Part shown: positions 10,129-19,264 of the stretch, one piece after another
How positions within the stretch are numbered: position 1 is the first letter of the stretch
Layout: each line of letters begins with the position of its first letter
NCBI RefSeq assembly: GCF_010499245.1
Contig: NZ_JAAGOW010000003.1
Coordinates: 434,001 to 498,000 of the forward strand
DNA from: Variovorax sp. WS11
GTDB taxonomy: Bacteria; Pseudomonadota; Gammaproteobacteria; Burkholderiales; Burkholderiaceae_C
DNA: 64,000 nt
Direction of reading: 5' to 3'
Notes under the pieces: generated by a model
What the model was told of the DNA's origin: nothing
What the model saw: only the letters and a program-made list of their open reading frames with translations
Databases searched by the model: none
Made by a program: the position numbers and the translations under genes

Positions 10129-11358
10129 CTACTCGATGACCTCGTCCCCGGTCGGCTCGTAGTGCGGCACTGCATTCATGTCGTGCCGCAGCTTCGACAG
10201 CTCCCAGTACATCCGTCGCCGCGCCCGGCTCTGGTTGCCCAGCGGCCGGTGCTCGGGCGTGGTGTGCCAGGGGTTGTACGAGAGCTTCTTCGCGAATTCC
10301 ATCTGCGCCGGCGAATCGAAGGTCTGCTTCGGGATGCGCAGCGTGGCAACGCTGACGCGCGGCGACAGCTTCTCGGGCCACAGCACGCCCGCGTTCTCGA
10401 TCGGCATCAAGTGCGGGTCGGTCTGCATCTGCAGGCGGATGTCGAGCTCCACCTCTTCCTGGTTCAAGGTCGCGACCATGGCCTGGCGCAGGTAGTCGTC
10501 GGGCGGGCGCAGCGGCAAGCGCGGGATGGGGGTGCGCCTGGTGGACTTCGGCCACACCGAGTACTGCATCGCCTGCCCCTCGCCCAGCAGGTACGGCACG
10601 CAGCTGAAGTACGGCGCCTCGAACGGGCTGGACTGGGTCTTGATGAAGAGCGACTGCATCACCAGGTCCAGCACATGCGACTCGCGCAGGTTGACGAAGT
10701 AGAAGATCTGCGCGTTCTTCACGCTCTCGATCTGCAGCGCCGCGTTGGCCTTGACGTCGGGCGTGACGAAGGTGGGCGTGGAGACGCCGAACATGTCCAG
10801 CGTGTGCTGCTCTTCCTCCATCAGCTTCGGGCCTGGCACGCCCATGAGCTTGATGCTGATGCTCATGAAGCCCACGTCCTCGATGTCCGGCGTGATGTAG
10901 GGGCCGGGGCCGGAAAAGCGCACCCAGGCGTTGTAGCGCTGGGCCTTCGCGTAGATGCCCCGCTTCATGTGCGCGGGGATGTCGTCGTGCACGATGAACT
11001 CGGCGCGCACGATGCCCTGGGTCTTGGTGTTGCCGCCGCGCTCGAAGCCGCCGGGCTTCCAGAGGTCGCGCATCTGCTGGGTGAAGCTGCGGACGATGGA
11101 GTCGACGAATTCTTCCTCGCCGGGCAGCAGTTTCTCTTGCGCGATGGCCAGGCCTTCGTTGGGGCGGCGGCTGTTGATCAGCGCGGTGGTCAGGCGCGCC
11201 AGCGGGTCGCGCAGCAGCGCGTCGAAGGCCGGCCGCACGAAAGGATCGAACCTGCGCTCCAGCCGCAGCAGGGCCATGCCGGAGTCGCTGACGAAGTTCT
11301 TCAGCGCCGAGCCGGTGTTGGCGCGAGGCGCAGGGCGGCTCACGTTCGAGTGGGTCAT
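10129..11358 (-). CDS. Catalase-fold haem protein (catalase family, not a typical catalase)
   Basis: A 409-residue member of the catalase-like superfamily, recognisable by QMRDLWKPGGFERGGNTK, RFSGPGP and a C-terminal HRPLGNQSRARRRMYWEL. The ATG overlaps the stop of the DyP gene (ATGA). The classical distal-His context of catalases (VHAKG) is not seen at the matching place, where NTKTQG stands, and I could not place a standard proximal Tyr motif with confidence. It is more likely a peroxidase, peroxygenase or fatty-acid hydroperoxide enzyme of the type found next to lipoxygenases than an H2O2 dismutase (inference). It is the last gene of the six-gene redox operon. Confidence 0.75.
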   Translation of the reverse strand: MTHSNVSRPAPRANTGSALKNFVSDSGMALLRLERRFDPFVRPAFDALLRDPLARLTTALINSRRPNEGLAIAQEKLLPGEEEFVDSIVRSFTQQMRDLWKPGGFERGGNTKTQGIVRAEFIVHDDIPAHMKRGIYAKAQRYNAWVRFSGPGPYITPDIEDVGFMSISIKLMGVPGPKLMEEEQHTLDMFGVSTPTFVTPDVKANAALQIESVKNAQIFYFVNLRESHVLDLVMQSLFIKTQSSPFEAPYFSCVPYLLGEGQAMQYSVWPKSTRRTPIPRLPLRPPDDYLRQAMVATLNQEEVELDIRLQMQTDPHLMPIENAGVLWPEKLSPRVSVATLRIPKQTFDSPAQMEFAKKLSYNPWHTTPEHRPLGNQSRARRRMYWELSKLRHDMNAVPHYEPTGDEVIE

Positions 11359-12839
11359 GAAGCTTGGACTTTCGACAGGTAGCGCAGCGCGCTGATGCCC
11401 GGCAGGAAGAAGTACGCCCCGCCCTGCACGGTCACGAACTGCGGCAGGCCCGAGATGCGGCGATCCGGGCCCGTGCCCAGGGGCATCGAGAAGCCGTCGG
11501 TGAGGCTGCCGTCCGGCTCGGCCAGGCGATGGCCCAGCAGCGGATCGGCCTCGCCGGAGAGGCCGTCGAAGCGCGTGCCCATCAGCCACGCGTTCTGCAC
11601 GAACTCGAACTGGCGCCCGATGTTCGCGGCCAGGCAGATGAAGTGCAGACCGGTCTCTTCACCCGGCGCGCCGCCGTACTCTCGACCGCGGCGCAGCAGG
11701 CGATGGAAGCGGGTCGAGGCGACCAGGTCGGGACGCAGAGGGTCCGCGCCGAAGCCCAGCCGCCGCCACAGGCGCGAGAGCGGATTCGCCCAGCCCGCCG
11801 GCAAGTCGGCATTGCGCGGGTTGGCGCGGCGGACGTGCGCGCCCACGGGACAGCGCAGGCCATCGGGATCGCTGCGATAGGTGAAGCCGTTGCGCCGCCG
11901 TTCGTCCTCCTCGATGCCGTCGATGCGCTCGCGCCCGGGGCCCACCAGCGCCTCGCCGCCTTCCATCTTGCGTCCGACCATGGCCTCGGCCAGGCGCCGG
12001 CGCAGCATCGGGTCGCCGCCGGCCTGGCGGTCGATGAACTGCCAGAAGCCGCCCACATCCTGGCGCAACTGGCGCATCACCAGGTAGCTGCCGTTGCGCC
12101 CCAGGTCGGCCATGCCGGGGGCTTCCTCGGCACGGGGCAGCAGCGCGCCGGGATCGCGTTGCGGCTCCAGCAAGGGCCTGTCGGTGTAGGCACCGTACTC
12201 GTTGGGATAGCCCAGCAGGTACTCGCCGAGGCAGGAACGGTTGGTGAAATCGAACTGCTCCTCGTCGTGCGCGGCGCGCCGGCGCTCCCAGTCGACGCGC
12301 GGCTGCGAGATGCCGTCGATGAAGCCGAAGGGCTCGGTCTCGCGCAGGTTGGCGGTGAACAGGGCATCCGTTTCCTCGAAGCCGGCTGCGCACTGGGCGC
12401 GCACGGTCGCAAGCCACGCGTCGAGCTCGCCCGGCACCGCGTAGACCATCGCCAGCACATGCGGCACGTCGTGCGGCGCGCCGCCCCACTTCCATCCGGC
12501 AGGGTCGTTCGCGCCGAGATCGCCCAGCCGCCGTGCCCGGCTCGCGTCGCTGGTCATGCCGGCCAGGAACTCTGCCGAGAAGCCCTCGACGATGTCCCTC
12601 GCCACGCCCAGCTTGTTGAGGCCCGGGGCGCTGATGGCGATGTGCAGCGCCGTGCGCGGCGGCGGCCTGCGTTCGATCGCCGGCGTGACCGTTGCCGTGC
12701 CGAGCCAGGCGCGCGCGGCCGCGGCATCGCGAATGCGCAGCAGCAGGAAGCAGGCCTGCGTCAGCCGCTTGTAGCCGTAGCGCACCAGGCCCTGAATGTC
12801 CTCGAAGTCGACCGGCGATGGCGTGTCGTGCTGGCTCAT
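11355..12839 (-). CDS. Dyp-type haem peroxidase
   Basis: A 494-residue dye-decolorising peroxidase. The family signature GFIDG is at about residues 172-176, inside FGFIDGISQPRVD, and supplies the catalytic Asp. The proximal haem His is in CPVGAHVRRANPR (about 335). The C-terminus has FDGLSGEADPL and GGAYFFLPGISALRYL. It is in the long size class of DyPs. No Tat or Sec signal is seen, so it is cytoplasmic or exported with a partner. ATGA overlaps on both sides with a membrane protein and the catalase-fold gene imply coupled translation. Confidence 0.92.
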   Translation of the reverse strand: MSQHDTPSPVDFEDIQGLVRYGYKRLTQACFLLLRIRDAAAARAWLGTATVTPAIERRPPPRTALHIAISAPGLNKLGVARDIVEGFSAEFLAGMTSDASRARRLGDLGANDPAGWKWGGAPHDVPHVLAMVYAVPGELDAWLATVRAQCAAGFEETDALFTANLRETEPFGFIDGISQPRVDWERRRAAHDEEQFDFTNRSCLGEYLLGYPNEYGAYTDRPLLEPQRDPGALLPRAEEAPGMADLGRNGSYLVMRQLRQDVGGFWQFIDRQAGGDPMLRRRLAEAMVGRKMEGGEALVGPGRERIDGIEEDERRRNGFTYRSDPDGLRCPVGAHVRRANPRNADLPAGWANPLSRLWRRLGFGADPLRPDLVASTRFHRLLRRGREYGGAPGEETGLHFICLAANIGRQFEFVQNAWLMGTRFDGLSGEADPLLGHRLAEPDGSLTDGFSMPLGTGPDRRISGLPQFVTVQGGAYFFLPGISALRYLSKVQAS

Positions 12840-14134
12840 AGCAGCCTCAGCCACGCGAGCGCTTCCGCATCGCTCATGCCCACGCGCTCGAAGCCTTCGC
12901 GGATGCGCCGGTTGTTCTCCATGTCGCTGAGCGTGAGGCCGGGGTAGGCCTTGTACCAGACCTGGGTCGGCAGCTGATGGCCGCGCTGGTAGTGCTTGAA
13001 GGGCAGCTCGCGGCGCGCGCCCTCCTTGATCAGCCACGCGGTGCGCGGCCAGCCGAAGCCGTTGCTGAAGACCAGGTTGAGGCCCCAGGCGACCTTGTTG
13101 ATGAAGTCGTCCATGTAGGCCTCGTGGCTGCCGTCGTAGTTGCTGGCGAACAGCACGCGCAGCTTGTTGTCGAGGAAGACCCAGTGCGCGAAATGGATGG
13201 TGCGCACGCGCCCCAGGTGGCCCCGCCCGAAGACATGGCGGCAGGCCCAGGCGATGGCCAGCAGCAGCACCTGCACGAGACCGACCCGGAACCAGCCGGG
13301 CTTGACGGCGCCCAGCGCGGTGAAGCTGTTGCTCAGGTCGTGGTCTTCCAGCTCCTGCATCTCGCTCACGGCGGCGGCGCGGGGTCGCGGGCAGTACTCC
13401 GGGTCTGCGCGTTCGTGCCGCCGCAGCAGCACGAGGACGAAAGGGAGCGCCACGAGCAGCAGCGGCGACAGCAGCAGTGCCAGCATCGGCAAGCCGAAGG
13501 CATGCAGCGTGTTGCCCATCCACCACCCCAGCGGCGTCGGCGCGGGCGGCGTCAGCAGCAGCTCGCCGGCGGCCTGCCGGGTGCGCACGAAGTTCAGCAG
13601 ATCGCGCCGCAGCAGCTGCGGATCGATGGCCGCATCGCGCACGCTGCGCGGCACGCGCGCCGACAGCGCCCGCTGCAGCGCACTTTCCTCGCGGATCTGC
13701 CGCACGGTGCGGCCGATGCGGTTGACGTAGGGCGCGGCCACGGGCCGGTCATGCTCGATCAGCCAGTCGAGCAGGTCGTCGCGCAGGTCGAAGCCGCGGC
13801 AGTGCGAGAAGATGCGGCGCAGGCCTTCGCCGGCGCGCTGCACCAGCTCGGCCAGCTGGGCCTCGGCGGCGCCGTCGCAGTCGCCCATGAAGAGCAGGTA
13901 GGTCGGCAGCTTGGGGCGCGGAAGCCCGAAGACCTCGAGGTCGGCCATGGTCGCGTCGCCCAGCACCGCGAAGCGCGCAAAGTGCAATCGCTCGAAGGCG
14001 CCGAAAGGCAGCACCGGGTTGACCGGATCGGCCACGCCCGGCGCCAGCGTCATGGCGGCCAGGAGCTTGCGCAGCCCTGCTTCGCGTCCCGGGGCGATGG
14101 CGGCGACCACCACGAAGTGCGATTGAGGAGTCAC
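12836..14134 (-). CDS. Conserved membrane protein of unknown function in redox operon
   Basis: A 432-residue protein I do not recognise. Residues 1-130 look like a globular alpha/beta part (hydrophobic beta strands around HFVVVAAIAP and YLLFMGDCDG). Two predicted membrane helices lie at about 212-238 and 284-300. The C-terminal part (about 305-432) is aromatic-rich and has the striking FASNYDGSHEAYMDDFINK and NGFGWPRTAWL. It is coupled by ATGA to the DyP peroxidase and could anchor the peroxidases or deliver substrate to them (inference). Function unknown. Confidence 0.75.
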   Translation of the reverse strand: MTPQSHFVVVAAIAPGREAGLRKLLAAMTLAPGVADPVNPVLPFGAFERLHFARFAVLGDATMADLEVFGLPRPKLPTYLLFMGDCDGAAEAQLAELVQRAGEGLRRIFSHCRGFDLRDDLLDWLIEHDRPVAAPYVNRIGRTVRQIREESALQRALSARVPRSVRDAAIDPQLLRRDLLNFVRTRQAAGELLLTPPAPTPLGWWMGNTLHAFGLPMLALLLSPLLLVALPFVLVLLRRHERADPEYCPRPRAAAVSEMQELEDHDLSNSFTALGAVKPGWFRVGLVQVLLLAIAWACRHVFGRGHLGRVRTIHFAHWVFLDNKLRVLFASNYDGSHEAYMDDFINKVAWGLNLVFSNGFGWPRTAWLIKEGARRELPFKHYQRGHQLPTQVWYKAYPGLTLSDMENNRRIREGFERVGMSDAEALAWLRLL

Positions 14135-14156
14135 TGCATCCGGTCGTGTCGGCAGG

Positions 14157-14588
14157 CTAGAACTTGAGGCAGAAGTCGATGAGGCGTTCCTTGCCCCAGT
14201 ACACCTTGCCCAGGTAGAAGGACGGCGAGATGAGCCGGATCTCGTCGCGGATCCAGTGGGCCACCACCGAGGTCTTGGAGTAGTCGAGCACGACGCACTC
14301 CTTCTGGTCCAGCCAGCTGTCGCCCTTGTAGACCTGGGCCACGATGGCCTGGATGCCGAAGGGGCTGACCTTGTTCTTCAGCACGCCGTGCTCGGGGTCG
14401 AAGACCTTGCCCTGCCAGCCGAAGAAGTTGACCATCTTCGCGATCGACTCGGTGTAGCGAGTGCCGGGCGCGATGATCGCAGTGCCCTCGGCCTCGCCGG
14501 AGGGAATGTCGCCCGCCGGACTGGCGGTGAAGAGCTCGTCGAGTTGCTGCTGGGTCATGTCGAGCAGCTGCTGTACGTCGTAGGCCAT
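14157..14588 (-). CDS. Conserved small protein of unknown function in redox operon
   Basis: A 143-residue soluble protein. Two in-frame ATGs exist. The one at 14588 is chosen because GAGGAG lies six bases upstream of it and directly abuts the earlier one. The most distinctive stretches are MVNFFGWQGKVFD, GDSWLDQKECVVLDYSKTS and RDEIRLISPSFYLGKVYWG. The pattern, a short beta-rich domain ending in YLGKVYWG, is shared by uncharacterised proteins in several phyla that I cannot name to a family. Its place 59 bases after the GMC gene and 22 before the membrane gene suggests a dedicated accessory or lipid/substrate-binding role (inference). Confidence 0.75.
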   Translation of the reverse strand: MAYDVQQLLDMTQQQLDELFTASPAGDIPSGEAEGTAIIAPGTRYTESIAKMVNFFGWQGKVFDPEHGVLKNKVSPFGIQAIVAQVYKGDSWLDQKECVVLDYSKTSVVAHWIRDEIRLISPSFYLGKVYWGKERLIDFCLKF

Positions 14589-14647
14589 CGCCATCTCCTC
14601 GAGTGAAGACCCCGGGCGACTGAGTGTCCAGCCGGGGTCGGGGGCCG

Positions 14648-16513
14648 TCAATTTGCCGAAAGTGGTGTGCGCGCGGCCGTGCGCAGCACCGCATCCGCCG
14701 CTTTCTCCGCGGCCATGTAGACCGCGGAAGCGACGAAGAAACCCGGAATGCGCGGGAACACCGAGGCATCGACCACGCGCAGCCGCGGCACGCCATGCAC
14801 CGCGAAAGTGCTGTCGAGCACCCCGCCTTGCGCCTGCGGGCCGATCGCGCACGAACACGAGGCGTGGTGGCCCCAGGCCGTGTCGCGCACATAGCCGGCC
14901 AGCGCCTCGTCGCTCTGCACGGCCGGGCCGGGCGCGAGCTCCTCGGCGATCCATCCCTTGGCCAGCAGCGGCGCCGTCATGCGGCGCACCTGGCGGATCG
15001 CCTCCACCACGGCGCGCAGGTCCTCGGCGCCGGGGTCGTCGGTCTCGTCGAAGTAGTGAAAGTCGATCAGCGGCATGTCGCGCGGATCGGCCGAGCGCAG
15101 GCGCACGGTGCCGGCGCGGTTGCGCGTGTGGGCTTTGAGCACGGCCCAGGTCAGCTGGTCGGGCTGCTCGCGCACCAGCTTCGAGAAGCCGGGGAAGTAG
15201 CCTTCGAAGCGCGCGAGCACCGCCATGCAGAAGAGATCGGGTTCCAGGCCCGGCTGCATCGCGAAGCGCGAGCGCTGCACCACGCCCAGGGCCGCGCCGT
15301 TGGAGGCATACATGCCCAGGCGCCCTTCCTGCCAGCGCCGCCACAGCGTGTCGTCGCGGTCGAAGCGTGCGCCTTCGAGCACCTCCCAGGGCCTGCGCAT
15401 GCGGTGCGTGACGGCGACCTCGTAGCGGTCTTGCAGGTTGCGGCCGACGCCGGGCAGCGCGGCGCGCAGTGCGATGCCGTGCCGGCGCAGCTCTTCCTCC
15501 GGCCCGATGCCCGAGAGCATGAGCAGCTGCGGCGTGTTGAAGGTGCCGCCGCAGAGGATCACCTCGCGCCGCGCCCGCGCCTCGCACCGCAGGCCCTCGG
15601 CGCCGCTGGGCGCGGCATGGGCGCGATAGAGGTGCGCGCCCTTGCGGTACTCGACGCCGCAGGCCGCGCCGGCCTCGTCGAAAAGCACGCGCGCGGCCAG
15701 CGCATCGAGCTCGATGTGCAGCTTGCCGGGATGCTGCTTCGCCACCTCCAGCAGCCGCTCGCGGATGCCGGCGCGCCGGTGATCAGAGGTCGACAGCGGC
15801 GTGTAGCACAGGCCCTCGAAGCCGCCCGGCCAGAGACGCCGCGAGTTGGGATCGCCCAGCCCGCCGCGCACCCAGCGCAGCGTGCTGCGCAGCGGCGTGG
15901 GCAGGTTGCCGGCGAAGACGCCGGCGCTGTCGCGCAGCACGCGCACCAGCCCGTCGTCGCCCAGCACCGAGAGCGGGACCGCCTTCTCGGTGCGCAGCCA
16001 GCCGCCCCAGCCATGCCCCGTCGGATCGAGGCCCACATGGCGCAGCCAGCGCCACAGCGGCCGGTGTCCGCAGTTCTCGATGCGCCGCGCGTAGCCGCGC
16101 ATGCGCGAGGCGCGCCAGGAACGGTCGCCGGTGAGCCGTGCGATGTGGTTCCAGTCGGAAGCGTGCGGCAGCATGAAGATCATCGCGTTGTGCGCGCTGC
16201 AGCCGCCCAGCGCCGCGGCGCGCGGGTAGAGCACGCCCTGCCCTGCCTCGTACTTCCAGTCGCGCGCCTGTTGCGTCTCGTCGGCATAGTGGCGCACGCG
16301 GAAGTTCCAGCTGATGGCCGGGTTCTCGCAGGCGAACGCATGGAAGGCGGGCACGTCGTAGTCATCCGGCAAACGCGGCGCCGAGGCCCGCGGGTCGCCG
16401 CCGGCCTCGATCAGGAAGACCCGCATGCCGGCTTCCGCCAGCCGAGCGGCCAGCGTGCCGCCGCCGGGGCCGGAGCCGACGATCACGTAGTCCCACTCGT
16501 CGGGTGAAGGCAT
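14648..16513 (-). CDS. GMC family FAD-dependent oxidoreductase
   Basis: A 621-residue glucose-methanol-choline oxidoreductase. The FAD-binding motif is at the N-terminus (VIVGSGPGGGTLAARLAEAG, about 10-29) with the ribose-binding Glu in FLIEAGGD. GMC signatures follow (ALGGCSAHNAMIFM and LCGGTFNTPQLLMLSGIG). The active-site His region is near the C-terminus (WGHHASCSCAIG), followed by VVDASVFPRIPG. It oxidises an alcohol; the substrate is not deducible. It starts four bases after the cytochrome c gene, so electrons could pass to that protein as in cytochrome-linked dehydrogenases (inference). No signal peptide is seen. Confidence 0.93.
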   Translation of the reverse strand: MPSPDEWDYVIVGSGPGGGTLAARLAEAGMRVFLIEAGGDPRASAPRLPDDYDVPAFHAFACENPAISWNFRVRHYADETQQARDWKYEAGQGVLYPRAAALGGCSAHNAMIFMLPHASDWNHIARLTGDRSWRASRMRGYARRIENCGHRPLWRWLRHVGLDPTGHGWGGWLRTEKAVPLSVLGDDGLVRVLRDSAGVFAGNLPTPLRSTLRWVRGGLGDPNSRRLWPGGFEGLCYTPLSTSDHRRAGIRERLLEVAKQHPGKLHIELDALAARVLFDEAGAACGVEYRKGAHLYRAHAAPSGAEGLRCEARARREVILCGGTFNTPQLLMLSGIGPEEELRRHGIALRAALPGVGRNLQDRYEVAVTHRMRRPWEVLEGARFDRDDTLWRRWQEGRLGMYASNGAALGVVQRSRFAMQPGLEPDLFCMAVLARFEGYFPGFSKLVREQPDQLTWAVLKAHTRNRAGTVRLRSADPRDMPLIDFHYFDETDDPGAEDLRAVVEAIRQVRRMTAPLLAKGWIAEELAPGPAVQSDEALAGYVRDTAWGHHASCSCAIGPQAQGGVLDSTFAVHGVPRLRVVDASVFPRIPGFFVASAVYMAAEKAADAVLRTAARTPLSAN

Positions 16514-16517
16514 CTCG

Positions 16518-19046
16518 CTAAAAGGTCTTGAGGAAGGCGATCAGCGCGCGCTTGTCCTCGTCGTTCAGTTCCGGCTCGCGGCCGAAGGCCTTCTCGTCGT
16601 CGCTCAAGGCATCCTGCCGGTTGAACTGCGCGGTGCCGAAGTAGTGGCCGCGGTTGACCACGAAGTCCGGGCACTTGCTGAGCGTCAGCATCGGCTGGCG
16701 CAGCTTCGCGAAGTGCTCGCGCAGCTGGTCGTCGGTGGCACCGGCGGGGGTGTTTTTCAGCGCGCTCCTGAGCTCGATCAGCAGCCCGCCCACGTCGCGC
16801 ACATGGGTCGCCTTCTCGTGCAGCGTGTCGCCCTCGGCGCGCAGCTTGAGGTTGGCCAGGAGCGCCACCGGCGTTCCCTTGGGGATGGGGCCGAGCACGA
16901 TGTCGCCGTCCTCCTCGAACAGCCAGGGCAGCCAGCGGTGCAGCGTGCCCTGCAGCGGCTGCAGGGCCTCGGGCACGAAGCCGGTGGGCACGGTCACGGT
17001 GCTGCGCTCGGTGGTGCGGTCGATCATGCCCTCGGCCTTCTCGCCCAGCACCGCGTCGCGCTCGCGCCGCTCGGGCCAGAGCATCTGCTCGATCGAAGCC
17101 TCGAAGCTGCGCAGGCGCGCATTGACGGAAGGGTCGATGTCGAAGGGGCCGACGGTGTTGTTGAGCAGCAGCGGCGCCGTCGACCAGACGCTGATCAACG
17201 AAGGCACGCGCGTGTAGCCGCGCCCGCCGGCCGGCATCGCATAGGGCCGCGGCTCGCCGCTGAAGGGATCGCGCAGGGTCACGGTGCCCACCGCGGGCAG
17301 TTGCTTATAGGTCTGCGAGGAGAAGTTGTCCCAGATGTTGCCGGCGAGCGCATTGGTTGCGAGCGGGCTGCAGACGTTGGTGCGCAGCAGCGTCACGGGA
17401 ATGCGCGCATCAGTCGACAGGTAGTTGCCCTGCAGGAAGTCCGGCGTTTGCACGACCTTGCGCATCTCGGCCTTGTACTCGTCGGACTGGGTCCACTTCC
17501 AGTAGCGCTTGAAGCAGTCGAGGTAGCCGGCGCCGGCACACTTCGCGGCCGTGAGCTCCAAGGCGGGCGGTGGCGTCGGCCCCTTGCTGGAATGGCAGCG
17601 CGCGCAGGTGTCGGCAAAGGCGAGCTTGCCGCGGTCCAGCAGGGCCGCGCCGGCCTGCAGGTGCTCGGCGCCGCCGGGCGCGTCCGCGAGGCGGTCGGGC
17701 TTCGCCGCCTTGAGGAAGAAGAGTGCCGTGTCGGGTGTGCCCGCCTCGGTCGCCTGCCAGTAGCTGGAGTTCTTCTGCGCGGTCGCGATCGGGATCGGCG
17801 TGATGGTCTTGCCGCCCACCACCGGGTTGAAGTGCAGCAGCCATTCCTCGCTGAACAGACCGATGTTGAGGTAAACGCGGTTGAGCGCGCCCAGCAGGCC
17901 CACCGAATCGGCGCCGTCCTTCAGCACATGCGGCGTGTGCACGGCGTCGGGCTTGGTGAAGAAGTCCAGCAGCGGCCCGCTGGTCACGAAGTCGTTGAAC
18001 TGCTTGTTGTGCAGCTCGCCGTCCGCGAGCTTCTCCTGCCCGATGCGCTTGGCCATCTCCAGCCGTCCGCCGAACTCGTACACCGCGTTCATGGTGCGCG
18101 GGTTGTTGATGCTGTCGGTGGAGACCAGCGAGGTGTCCATGCTGCCCGGCCGGTAGGTGTGGGCCAGCTGGAACATGTAGTTGGTGCGGCCCTCGGGCTT
18201 GTTGGCGTTGTGGATGAAGAGCCGGTCCACCCACATGTACTGTGCGCCCACCGAGGAACTGAGGTTCTCGAACTTCGGGCTGTTCGGGTCGGCCGGCGGC
18301 TTCACCGGGCTGGGGCCGATGTGGCAGAAGCCGCAGGACATGCCCACGCGGTACGGGCGCACGAGATCCTTGCGGTTGTAGTAGTTCGGGTCGGTGTAGT
18401 ACTTCTCCGCGTCCCATTCCTTGGCGGCCTTGGCATCGAAGGCCGGGTTGGGAAAGAGCCTGAGGCCCGCGATGCCCGTGCCCCATCCGTAGAAGGAGCC
18501 TACCGGCTGCGTCGTGCCGTCGCCCAGCGACTGGCCGCGCGATCCGATCTTGACGCCCGGGTACTTGCTCTCGTTCTCGAAAGGGTCGGGGCCGCAGTCC
18601 TTGCTGCGCACGTCGAGCCAGAGACCGCGGCGGGACTTGTCGGGGCCGGTCGCGGCCTCGAAGCAGGGCTCGTTCACCAGGCCGAAATAGCTCCAGCGGT
18701 TGGCGCGCGAATAGCCCTGGATGGGATGGGTGCTCACCACCTTCAGCAGATCGAAGGCGCCGAAGGTGTAGTCGGTCATCTGCGTCCAGAAGCGGTCGTT
18801 GCCGCCGCTCCAGGCCAGCCACATGTTGCGGCCCCGGACCTCCTCCGGCGTGAGCGCGATGCCGCCGTCCATGTCGCGGAAGTAGTCCTCCGTGGCATGC
18901 GGGAAGGAGGCGGCGTCGCGGCCGGCCTGCCTGGCTTCGTCGAGCACCTCGCCGGGGCGCGGGCCTTTGCTGCAGGCCGCGACGCACAGGATGACTGCGA
19001 GCGGCAGCAGCAATCGCTTCGCCGCAAAGCAGCGTCTTGGGATCAT
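16518..19046 (-). CDS. Large di-haem cytochrome c lipoprotein
   Basis: An 842-residue secreted c-type cytochrome. The ATG at 19046 is preferred over one six bases upstream because AGGAGG sits seven bases before it. The signal peptide ends in a lipobox (VAACS, Cys near 24). Two haem-attachment motifs are present, CGFCH (about 239) and CARCH (about 482). The spacing and the late YTRVPSLISVWSTAPLLLNN recall the MauG / cytochrome c peroxidase / RoxA rubber-oxygenase superfamily, but the protein is longer than RoxA (about 680). It heads the operon, followed by GMC, two unknowns, DyP and a catalase-fold protein. The exact reaction is unknown. Confidence 0.88.
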   Translation of the reverse strand: MIPRRCFAAKRLLLPLAVILCVAACSKGPRPGEVLDEARQAGRDAASFPHATEDYFRDMDGGIALTPEEVRGRNMWLAWSGGNDRFWTQMTDYTFGAFDLLKVVSTHPIQGYSRANRWSYFGLVNEPCFEAATGPDKSRRGLWLDVRSKDCGPDPFENESKYPGVKIGSRGQSLGDGTTQPVGSFYGWGTGIAGLRLFPNPAFDAKAAKEWDAEKYYTDPNYYNRKDLVRPYRVGMSCGFCHIGPSPVKPPADPNSPKFENLSSSVGAQYMWVDRLFIHNANKPEGRTNYMFQLAHTYRPGSMDTSLVSTDSINNPRTMNAVYEFGGRLEMAKRIGQEKLADGELHNKQFNDFVTSGPLLDFFTKPDAVHTPHVLKDGADSVGLLGALNRVYLNIGLFSEEWLLHFNPVVGGKTITPIPIATAQKNSSYWQATEAGTPDTALFFLKAAKPDRLADAPGGAEHLQAGAALLDRGKLAFADTCARCHSSKGPTPPPALELTAAKCAGAGYLDCFKRYWKWTQSDEYKAEMRKVVQTPDFLQGNYLSTDARIPVTLLRTNVCSPLATNALAGNIWDNFSSQTYKQLPAVGTVTLRDPFSGEPRPYAMPAGGRGYTRVPSLISVWSTAPLLLNNTVGPFDIDPSVNARLRSFEASIEQMLWPERRERDAVLGEKAEGMIDRTTERSTVTVPTGFVPEALQPLQGTLHRWLPWLFEEDGDIVLGPIPKGTPVALLANLKLRAEGDTLHEKATHVRDVGGLLIELRSALKNTPAGATDDQLREHFAKLRQPMLTLSKCPDFVVNRGHYFGTAQFNRQDALSDDEKAFGREPELNDEDKRALIAFLKTF

Positions 19047-19264
19047 GGCCATTCCTCCTGCGTCCGACAACGTCGGTGAACGGGCGATCACGAGGCGCAG
19101 TGTGGGTGCGGGGGGTGCGCCTTGCCTATCGGCCATGCGCGCTAACGCGAAGGTCGTAGTCGTGGCTATTCGCGCCATCGATACGCCCCATTCATCCAAA
19201 GCGTTTGGCACTCGAGGCGCGAGCCCCTACCCTCGCCCGACTTCCAATCCGCCCCAGCCTGCGC

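Noticed and set aside
16644..19079. 811-codon open frame opposite the cytochrome c gene
   Set aside because: Antisense shadow; no domain, whereas the minus strand has a lipobox and two CxxCH sites.
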